Origin: Membranipora membranacea
Lineage: Eukaryota > Bryozoa > Gymnolaemata > Cheilostomatida > Membraniporidae
Assembly (NCBI GenBank): GCA_914767715.1
Contig: OU612075.1
Location: forward strand, 3,040,001-3,100,000
DNA length: 60,000 nucleotides
Direction of reading: 5' to 3'
The notes beneath the pieces were generated by a model. That model was given only the letters and a program-made list of their open reading frames with translations. It was not told the origin of the DNA and made no database searches. Positions 1-10,800 of the stretch are shown here, piece by piece (positions within the stretch are counted from its first letter, which is position 1; every line of letters starts with the position of its first letter). The position numbers were made by a program, and so were the translations under genes.

Positions 1-1593
1 CATTCTCCCTGCAACCATGGCTTGGCTCACTTTGACAGCAAGTGAAGTTAGCCAAGATAGTGTGCCATTTTCTCTGCAATCAAGGTTTTGTGGTGATGCA
101 TTGACAGACATTTATATAAACTTGCTAGGCAGCGTCAGCTTTGTGCGTACAACTATACATTCAGCTGAATCTACACTGAACAGAATATCGGTTTATGGTG
201 TCTTGAAGACATCGCAATGACAGAGCAGGAAACCTGAAACTTTTTTGGGTCAATTCTTTCTTAGTTAAGTGTGTGCAACTTATAGCCCCTGATTGGTGAC
301 ATATAACTCTGATTATCTCACACTGAATACTTCTATGATTTTAGTCAACCTTTGGTCGGCATGCGTAAGATCTAATCTGCTGTTGATTGACAAAGCCTTC
401 TCTAGAGACCGGGTCGCCCCGTAGCGATGTTGCCATTTCCCGATGGCATTGTTCCACTTTACTATTCCCATGCTTCCTTGAGTTTTTACAGCTCAAGATT
501 CTCTTATTTCGTAATGAATGAACGAAGTTGGGTATATTACAGGTTGGAGCAACAACTAGTGATTTCAAGTATATTCAGGTTTTCTATACCAAGTAGTCCA
601 TAGTGATACCATGAGAAAGAGGAGGGGAAACCCAGACGGAAACCCACCAATGTGTGTTGAGCAGGCTAAGACAGACAAACCAACCAGAGCCAGTCAGCGT
701 AAGTGTCAAAAGGTTACAAAATTTGTAAAGCTTAGGAATAGTTTTAGTCCATAATGCTAGTGAGTTGATGCTGACAAATGAAGGCAAAGAATGGCTAATG
801 GCTTAGGCTTGGTGCCCAATTTTAGGAGTTGCATGACCGTTGCAGTGGTACACCATGTAAATCACAAAATAGTGCAATCACTATGTGATACCTATCTTGG
901 GATTCCAGCAGTGTCAGAATTCTACGACTCTACGAGTAACATTTTGGGCTAAAATCTAAATGTGAACATGAATCGGTCTTGCAAGTGGATGACCTGTATA
1001 TTAGGATTTCCTTCCAGATTTCATTCCTGCATGTAGCAGTCAGTAGATCCTTCATAAACCATATATATTCAGAGTTATACATCTCATAAAACAGCTCTGT
1101 TATCATGTCGGAAGAAAGATGCTTTTTAAGATCATGTCTTCAATTGAAAAATAAGAGTTCAATAATAATTCTGTTCAGCCACTTAAATTTACCCTTGTTA
1201 CACAGTTTATAGTTTTAGCACAAATAAATAACTGGTATATCAATGCAAGATGACAGAGAAGTTATAAAAATAGTGTGTGTGATGTTTTACCAACATACTG
1301 TACCGTATCAGTAGGCTCATCAGTCTTAATTTGACAGGCTTGTGTTTGATCCTACCTTGACTATTTATTTTGTGGTCTACTCCGGCTATACAATACAAAT
1401 TATGCACTTGACATGCTTAGATAACTGAGGAGATATAGTAATAGTGTGTGCGTTGTTTGTTCCGCTGTTGATCATATTGAAAATCAACTCACAAAAGCCG
1501 CAATAACTGTACCATATCAGTTGGCTCCTAGTCTTAATTTGACAGGCTGGTGTTTCAAAATACCTTGAATATTTATTTTGTGGAATACTCCAG
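1..1593. other. Upstream region without a supported gene
   Basis: No convincing exon was found. One weak candidate is about 49-94 (+): after a TTTGACAG acceptor, a short open segment (starting QVKLAKIVCHFLCNQ) ends before a poor GTTTTG donor. Its end phase would fit the exon at 1,594, so it could be an earlier exon of the ROCO-caspase gene, but the support is thin. The true 5' end of that gene may lie here or before the window. The rest is AT-rich sequence with a local duplication near 1,261-1,610. Confidence 0.5.
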
Positions 1594-1610
1594 GCTATAC
1601 AATTGGTTAC
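1261..1610. repeat. Local direct duplication over the first exon acceptor
   Basis: A segment at about 1,261-1,400 is repeated, diverged, at about 1,440-1,610. Both contain TAGTGTGTG, GTACC(G/A)TATCAG, CTTAATTTGACAGGCT, TTGTGTTT-like and ATTTATTTTGTGG stretches and end in GGCTATACAAT. The second copy supplies the acceptor and first bases of the exon at 1,594. The first copy has lost the CAG acceptor (TCCGGCTATAC instead of TCCAGGCTATAC). Confidence 0.6.
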
Positions 1611-1822
1611 CAGACCAATCTCAATCTAACACCGGGCAGTAAACAAATTCCAGAGTTCAAAATGGAGCACGTCACTGTAGATGAGTTGATTGCAGCTTCA
1701 AGAGGAATGGAACTATCACATATGTGTATTGATGGAGATATTCCACCTCAAATGGACACCATAGCACCGAATCTTCAGTGGCTAGAACTTAGATCTCTAT
1801 CTCACAAAGCAGAGCTACAAAG
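1594..1822 (+). other. Putative 5' coding exon of the ROCO-caspase gene
   Basis: An open segment of 229 bp is flanked by an ACTCCAG acceptor and an AAAG|GTTTGT donor. It encodes an LRR-like sequence (NLQWLELRSLSHKAELQ) and leaves two bases (AG) that the exon at 3,533 completes with T, giving Ser, in the same frame as the LRR array. It needs one base from an earlier exon, so the coding sequence probably starts further upstream. Confidence 0.55.
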
Positions 1823-4800
1823 GTTTGTAATATGGTCGTTGGACGTTTATAGCAATATTGATGATTTTTGGATTTTTTAAGAGAGTTGCCTTCCCATGGC
1901 GTGATTTCTGAGCGATTTTAGAAATATTTCAGAAAATAAAATGTTGGCGACTTTTAAAAACGTTCAGAAACTCCACATTAGAAGGCAGCTATTCAAAGAC
2001 ATTGACACTGCTAAATAATGTACACAAAAACGTCCTAGTGTAAACTCACCTTAACAGAGGGAGAATCGGGGCTATACGTTTCTAAATCAAACAATTCTTA
2101 TTCCAAAAGAAAACAATTTCATATTGGTTGGTACACAAGTATTTCAAAGGGTTGTCTTTTCTTGTTTAAGAAGAAGACAACATACTACTATTATACTACT
2201 ACTATATTACTAATAAATGTGGGTTAAAATCTCAAGTTCTGTCTCTGTCCGAAGACTGAGAAATAAAGGTGCCCAAAAGACTTACTTTGCAGCTGCAATT
2301 TTGTATCACATCTTATTATCCATATTTTATTCTATCATGTGTGCGATTTCCAGCTTTAGAAGCCAAATACTGACGAAGTTATGGTCTCTCAAACTTTCAA
2401 GCTGATCACCTTCAATTGGCATTCGGAATCAGCGGGCAATCCTTGTGGGACGTCACAACAGTCATACTTATTATATTATACTTGTAGATAGGATGATGAT
2501 CAAAACACTCAGAGATTTAGAGGGTCTCGAACCCCGGTCCAAATGGTCCAGTAGGCAACGCTGCTAATGATGAGCTATATTGTCGAAATTCTCACACAGC
2601 TGGACTTAGTGGTGCGATGGTAGCTATCGGCGTTGCCTGCTGGTATAAAGGACCCGGGTTCGAGTACCACCGAGGTCTGAATTTTGATCATCGTCTTATT
2701 TGTTGAGTTATTAGTATAATAAGTATGATGCGTTTCGACGTCCCACAAGGATTGCCTGCTGATTCTTAATGTCGATTGACTGCCGTCACTTTGAAAGTTT
2801 GAGAGACCACAACTTTCTCAATATATGGATTCTACAGCTGGAAATCGCGCTCATGATAGAATTAAATATGGAGAATAATATGTGATACAAAATAGCAGCC
2901 TCATAGTAAGTCATTAAACTACTGCTGCCACTCATGCAAATTTGTGCTCATTGAATTCTGCATAGCTTCGAGGTAATTAATTGGGACTTTAATCTTATAA
3001 TTGTCACCTAATGGGCATATAATTTGCACAAACTGATCTTCAAAATCAGGGCATGAAATCTACGCACCAGCTCATGACGTGTACAATTTGCACTAGTAAG
3101 ACGGTAACTTTGTCACCTGTTGAGGTAGATAATAATTTCATACCCTAAATTTGACGATAAGTTTGTGTGAATTATTTGCTCATTAGGTGACAATGCTGAG
3201 ATTCCAGCCTCATTTCATTAGTTTTGAGCTATACAGAATTCTATAAGCACACATTTGGCTGTGTGGCAGCAGTGGTTTAAGGGCACTATCGCCATATCTG
3301 GCGCCAAGTTGCTCTCAGTTTGCAAGGAGAACAGAGTACACCTGGGGCATCGATTGAGCCCAGTAGTCAGTGATTCGAACCCTGGACCTCTATAAAATAT
3401 CCCGTAAAAACCTGATAATCATAGAGACACATGAGAGTAAATTGCAAATCATTATTGGGAAAACATTCAAATATGTAGATTCACTAAAAAGGTCGTTATA
3501 AAACTGTTTATGAAGTATGCTTATTGTTACAGTATCAAAGCACTGACCAGACTCTCCACTATGATTATCAGCCAAAAGATTCAACATACTACCATCCCTG
3601 AGAGCATCGGTCAGCTGACTAATCTCACCTCACTGACTATCAGAGGCGCCTCACTTACTACCATACCTGAGACCATCGGTCAGCTGACTAATCTCACCTC
3701 ACTGAGTATTGACGACCCCTCACTTACTACCATCCCTGATAGCATCGGTCAGCTGACTAATCTCACCTCACTGACTATCAGGGGCTCTTCACTTACTACC
3801 ATCCCTGATAGCATCGGTCAGCTGACTAATCTCACCTCACTGAGTTTCAGTGGCTGCTCACTTACTACCATACCTGAGAGCATCGGTCAGCTGACTGATC
3901 TCACCTCATTGAGTATGAGTGGCTCCTCACTTACTACCATACCTGAGAGCATCGGTCAGCTGACTAATCTCACCTCACTGAGTATCGATGACCCCTCACT
4001 TACTACCATACCTGAGAGCATCGGTCAACTGACTTATCTCTACACACTGAGAATCGACGGCCCCTCACTCACTACCATCCCTGAGAGCATCGGTCAGCTG
4101 ACTAATCTCACCTCACCGGATATCGAAGGCCGCTCACTTACTACCATCCCTGAGAGCATCGGTCAGCTGACTAATCTCACCACACTGAGTATCAGCTGCT
4201 ACTCACTCACTACCATACCTGAGAGCATCGGTCAGCTGACTAATCTCACCTCACTGAGTATCAGCGGCGACTCACTCACTACCATCCCTGAGAGCATTGG
4301 TCAGCTGACTACTCTCACCTCGCTGAATATCAGCGGCGACTCACTCACTACCATCCCTGAGAGCATCGGCCAGCTGACTTATCTCAACACACTGAGTATC
4401 AGTGGCTACTCACTTACTACCATACCTGAGACCATCGGTCAGCTGACTAATCTCACCTCACTGAGTATCAGCGGCAACTCACTCACTACCATACCTGAGA
4501 GCATCGGTCAGCTGACTAATCTCACCTCACTGGGAACCAGCTGTTACTCACTTACTATCATCCCTGAGAGCATCGGTCAGCTGACTAATCTCACCTCACT
4601 GAGTATCAGCGGCTCCTCACTCACTACCATACCTGAGAGTATCGGTCAGCTGAGTAATCTCACCTCATTGAGTATCGACGACCCCTCACTTACTACCATA
4701 CCTGAGAGCATCGGTCAGCTGTCTAGTCTCACCACACTGAGTATCAGCTGCTACTCACTCACTACCATACCTGACAGCATCGGTCAGCTGACTTATCTCA

Positions 4801-7800
4801 CCACACTGAGTATCAGCTGCTACTCACTTACTACCATACCTGAGAGCATCGGTCAGCTGACTAATCTCACCTCACTGAGTATCTGCTGCTTCTCACTTAC
4901 TACCATACCTGAGAGCATCGGCCAGCTGACTAATCTCACCTCGCTGACTATCAATGGCTCCTCACTTACTACCATACCTGAGAGCATCGGTCAGCTGACT
5001 AATCTCACCTCACTGAGTATCGTCGACCCCTCACTTACTACCATACCTGAGAGCATCGGTCAGCTGACTAATCTCACCTCACTGAGTATCAGCTGCTTCT
5101 CACTTACTACCATTCCTGAGAGCATCGGCCAGCTGACTAATCTCACCTCGCTGACTATCAATGGCTCCTCACTTACTACCATACCTGAGAGCATCGGTCA
5201 GCTGACTAATCTCACCTCACTGAGTATCAGCTGCTTCTCACTTACTGCCATACCTGAGAGCATCGGCCAGCTGACCAATCTCACTTCGCTGACTATCAAT
5301 GGCTACTCACTCACTACCATCCCTGAGAGCATCGGTCAGCTGACTAATGTCACCTCACTGAGTATCAGCTGCTATTCACTAACTACCATCCCTGAGAGCA
5401 TCGGTCAGCTATATAATCTCACCTCACTGAGTATAAGTGGCTCCTCACTTACTGCCATACCTGAGAGCATCGGTCAGCTGACTAATCTCATCTCACTGAC
5501 TATCAGGGGCTCCTCACTTACTACCATCCCTGAGAGCATCAGTCAGCTGACTAATCTCACCTCACTGAGTATCGACGACCCCTCTCTCACTACCATACCT
5601 GAGAGCATCGGTCAGCTGACTAATCTCACCTCACTGAGTATCAGCTGCTATTCACTTACTACCATCCCTGAGAGCATCGGTCAGCTGACTAATCTCACCT
5701 CACCGAGTATCAGCGGCGACTCACTCACTACCATACCTGAGAGCATCGGTCAGCTGACTAATCTCACCTCACTGAGTATCAGCGGCGACTCACTCACTAC
5801 CATACCTGAGAGCATCGGTCAGCTGACTAATCTCACCTCACTGAGTATCAGTGGCTACTCACTCACTACCATGCCTGAGAGCATCGGTCAGCTGACTAAT
5901 CTCACCTCACTGAGTATCAGCGGCGACTCACTCACTACCATCCCTGGGAGCATCAGTCAGCTGACTAATCTCACCTCACTGGATATCAGCTGCTACTCAC
6001 TTACGACCATACCTGAGAGCATCGGTCAGCTGACTAATCTCACCTCACTGATTATCGACGGCAACTCACTTACTACCATACCTGAGAGCATCGGTCAGCT
6101 GACTAATCTCACCTCACTGAGTATCAGCGGCGACTCAATCACTACCATACCTGAGGGCATCGGTCAGCTGACTAATCTCACCTCACTGAGTATCGAAGGC
6201 CACTCATTCACTACCATACCTGAGAGTATTGGTCAGCTGACTAATCTTACCACACTGAGTATCAGCGGCAACTCACTTACTACCATACCTGAGAGCATCG
6301 GCCAGCTGACTAATCTCACCTTGCTGACTATCAATGGCTCCTCACTTACTACCATACCTCAGAGCATCGGTCAGCTGACTAATCTCACCTCACTGAGTAT
6401 CGTCGACCCCTCACTTACTACCATACCTGAGAGCATCGGTCAGCTGACTAATCTCACCTCACTGAGTATCAGCTGCTTCTCACTTACTACCATACCTGAG
6501 AGCATCGGCCAGCTGACTAATCTCACCTCGCTGACTATCAATGGCTCCTCACTTACTACCATACCTGAGAGCATCGGTCAGCTGACTAATCTCACCTCAC
6601 TGAGTATCAGCTGCTTCTCACTTACTACCATACCTGAGAGCATCGGCCAGCTGACCAATCTCACTTCGCTGACTATCAATGGCTACTCACTCACTACCAT
6701 CCCTGAGAGCATCGGTCAGCTATATAATCTCACCTCACTGAGTATAAGTGGCTCCTCACTTACTGCCATACCTGAGAGCATCGGTCAGCTGACTTATCTC
6801 ATCTCACTGACTATCAGGGGCTCCTCACTTACTACCATCCCTGAGAGCATCAGTCAGCTGACTAATCTCACCTCACTGAGTATCGACGACCCGTCACTCA
6901 CTACCATACCTGAGAGTATTGGTCAGCTGACTAATCTCACCTCACTGAGTATCAGCGGCGACTCACTCACTACCATACCTGAGAGCATCGGTCAGCTGAC
7001 TAATCTCACCTCACTGAGTATCAGTGGCTACTCACTCACTACCATGCCTGAGAGCATCGGTCAGCTGACTAATCTCACCTCACTGAGTATCAGCGGCGAC
7101 TCACTCACTACCATCCCTGAGAGCATCAGTCAGCTGACTAATCTCACCTCACTGGATATCAGCTGCTACTCACTTACGACCATACCTGAGAGCATCGGTC
7201 AGCTGACTAATCTCACCTCACTGATTATCGACGGCAACTCACTTACTACCATACCTGAGAGCATCGGTCAGCTGACTAATCTCACCTCACTGAGTATCAG
7301 GGGCGACTCAATCACTACCATACCTGAGGGCATCGGTCAGCTGACTAATCTCACCTCACTGGGTATCGAAGGCCACTCATTCACTACCATACCTGAGAGT
7401 ATTGGTCAGCTGACTAATCTCACCTCACTGAGTATCAGTGGCTCCTCATTTACTACCATACCTGAGAGCATCGGTCAGCTGACTAATCTTACCACACTGA
7501 GTACCAGCGGCAACTCACTTACTACCATACCTGAGAGCACCGGTCAGCTGACTAATCTCACCTCACTGAGTATCAGGGGCGACTCAATCACTACCATACC
7601 TGAGGGCATCGGTCAGCTGACTAATCTCACCTCACTGAGTATCGAAGGCCACTCGCTCACTACCATACCTGAGAGTATCGGTCAGCTGACTAATCTCACC
7701 TCACTGAGTATCGAAGGCCACTCACTCACTACCATACCTGAGAGTATCGGTCAGCTGACTAATCTCACCTCACTGAGTATCAGTGGCGACTCACTCACTA

Positions 7801-10800
7801 CCATACCTGAGAGCATCGGTCAGCTGACTAATCTCACCTCACTGGAAATCAGCTGTTACTCACTTACTACCATCCCTGAGAGCATCGGTCAGCTGACTAA
7901 TCTCACCTCACTGAGTATCAGTGGCTCCTTACTTACTACCATACCTGAGAGCATCGGTCAGCTGACTGATCTCACCTCACTGATTATCGACAGCAACTCA
8001 CTTACTACCATACCTGAGAGCATCGGTCAGCTGACTAATCTCACCTCACTGAGTATCAGCTGCTATTCACTTACTACCATCCCTGAGAGCATCAGTCAGC
8101 TGAATAATCTCACCTCACTGAGTATAAGTTGCTCCTCACTTACTGCCATACCTGAGAGCATCGTTCAGCTGACTAATCTCACCTCACTGACTATCAGAGG
8201 CTACTCACTTACTACCATCCCTGAGAGCATCGGTCAGCTGACTAATCTCACCTCACTGAGTATCAGCTGCTATTCACTTACTACCATCCCTGAGAGCATC
8301 AGTCAGCTGACTAATCTCACCTCACTGAGTATCGAAGGCCAACCATTCACTACCATCCCTGAGAGCATCGGTCAGCTGACTAATCTCACCTCACTGAGTA
8401 TCAGAGGCCTCTCACTTACTACCATACCTGAGAGCATCGGTCAGCTGACTAATCTCACCTCACTGAGTATCAGTGGCTACTCACTCACTACCATACCTGA
8501 GAGCATCGGTCGGCTGACTAATCTCAACACACTTAGTATCGAAGGCCACCCACTCACTACCATCCCTGAGAGCATCGGTCAGCTGACTAATCTCACCTCA
8601 CTGAGTATCCACGGCCTCTCATTCACTACCATACCTGAGAGCATCGGTCAGCTGACTGATCTCACCTCACTGATTATCGACGGCAACTCAATTACTACCA
8701 TACCTGAGAGCATCGGTCAGCTGACTAATCTCACCTCACTGAGTATCAGCGCCGACTCACTCACTACCATACCTGAGAGCACCGGTCAGCTGACTAATCT
8801 CACCTCACTGAGTATCGAAGGCCACTCATTCACTACCATAACTGAGAGTATCGGTCAGCTGACTAATCTCACCTCACTGAGTATCAGCGGCAACTCACTC
8901 ACTACCATACCTGAGAGCATCGGTCAGCTGACTAATCTCACCTCACTGGATATTGAAGGCCGTTCACTCACTACCATACCAGAAAACATCTTCAACATTA
9001 TGACACTACAACAGCTCAGATGTGATGGCTGTTTTTCTCTAACATCACCACCTCGCGAGGTCTGTGATCAGGGGCTTTTTGCTGTTAGAAGGTACTTCCA
9101 TGACATGCAGTTGGAGAGAGGGCATAACCAGCAACTTATACCTGTTACGGTTATTGGGAATAGCAAAGCAGGGAAAACAAGTCTGGTGTTGAGTGTTCAA
9201 CAAAGTAAAAGAGTATTAACTGAGCGTTATCCTGCTGAAAACAAATTGGATGAGGCAACAAGAGTCTTCAAAGTATGCGAGGCAGAGGTCACTAACACTT
9301 CTAAATTGGTATTTTCTGACTTTGGAGGGCAAAAGATTTACAATTTTTCATACCAATTAAGCTTCAAAGCCCGATGTCTGCCGCTACTTGTAATAGATAT
9401 TGCAGAATTTGACAGATTAGCCTCAAGTGATGGGGAGGAAGCTGCATGTCAAGAAATCTGTATTCAGTGGCTGACACACTTATATCTCTCATGTCCGAGT
9501 CTCGGCCGACCGACAATAGTCCTTACACATTGTGATAGAGTGACTAACCAATGCCTAAAAGATCGAACGCAACAGCTTGTGAACACTACAGAAACTTTAC
9601 GTATGAGGATCATCAAGGAAGAGAACAAAGTAGGATCTACATTGAGCCCATTCTTTATCATGGCTAGCTTCGCAGATATCGCTGAACCGTTTGTAAGGAC
9701 AGAAAACATTGCCAACCTCTCAAAGACCTCAAATCTAGCTGACATTGAGAACCTTAAACAATTCCTTGAAGCTGCAGGATCTAAGATTATCACTGAATTA
9801 CCAGCAAACTGGTACCGAATACTCATCAAAATAACGAGTGACAAAGACAAGCTGTTCTTCACACTATCTGAGATAGATGAGCTCTTTCCTGATGACACTG
9901 ATCATGTCGCACTTCAGTATCTTCATGATTCAGGCCGAATTATGTGGTTCAAGAGTGTCAAAGGTCTCTCCTCCTTCATTTTCCATCGTCCTGAGGTTCT
10001 CACTGCTCTTATTGAGACACTGTATAATCACACTCAAGATGTCGCCTGGGTTACACGATTAGCTAACTTTACCTCTTATATGTGGGCTGGAAAGACAATC
10101 GCGACTAGCAAATATACGGAGATGGTCAATCAGTTTCAATCAACAGGGGTTATGGAAGCTGCATTGCTCCATAATTTACTAGAACAAGAATCAGAGCTTC
10201 ACCCTGACATTGGAATTGAAGTCCTGAAAACTTTCCACCTTATACACAAGTTCGCAGATAAATGTATCATCCCTTACTTTGCTACCAGGAAAATCTCTAT
10301 TCCTGCCATTCATACTCATCTCATCCCACTGAAAGTAGATCTGCTTCTGCGAGGTCTCCCTGTCCCCACATATGTCTACTCACTCATAACGGCGGCATAT
10401 CTAGACATCAATGTGAACCCAGTCAATCATGTCGAGGCTGGAAGGAATGGCGCTACTGTCACAGAGATCACCGGCCTGTTCAAATACCTTGTTCACGATG
10501 AATCTGCAAGATGTGTGACATTGATTATCCTCAGCCCAGCAACGAGAATCTGTGAGGCATGGAGGGATCAATTGGACACGTTGAGCAAACTAACAACTGA
10601 ATTCAAAACTGTGTGGAAGGCTGTCCGTTATGAAAGTGTTATCTATTGCTCACATTGTCTGCTGAACAACATACAAAACCCGACTACGCATGTCGATCCT
10701 GCTTGGCTCGAGCAGCCAACACTACTAGAGAGAAGATTCTCAGGGGATGAGACATGCTACTGCCGACATGGAAAGAGTAGTGAGGCTGAGCAATCGATTC

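Noticed and set aside
49-94. Short possible upstream exon of the ROCO-caspase gene
   Set aside because: The phase would fit but the donor is poor and the segment too short to judge without transcripts.
3591-8972. Regular direct repeats that might look like a CRISPR-type array
   Set aside because: The 69-bp units are coding, in frame, with no spacer-like unique sequence, and encode LRRs in a eukaryotic gene.
9464-9898. 144-codon minus-strand open frame
   Set aside because: It lies opposite the Roc domain, whose motifs are clear on the plus strand; no family resemblance on the minus strand.
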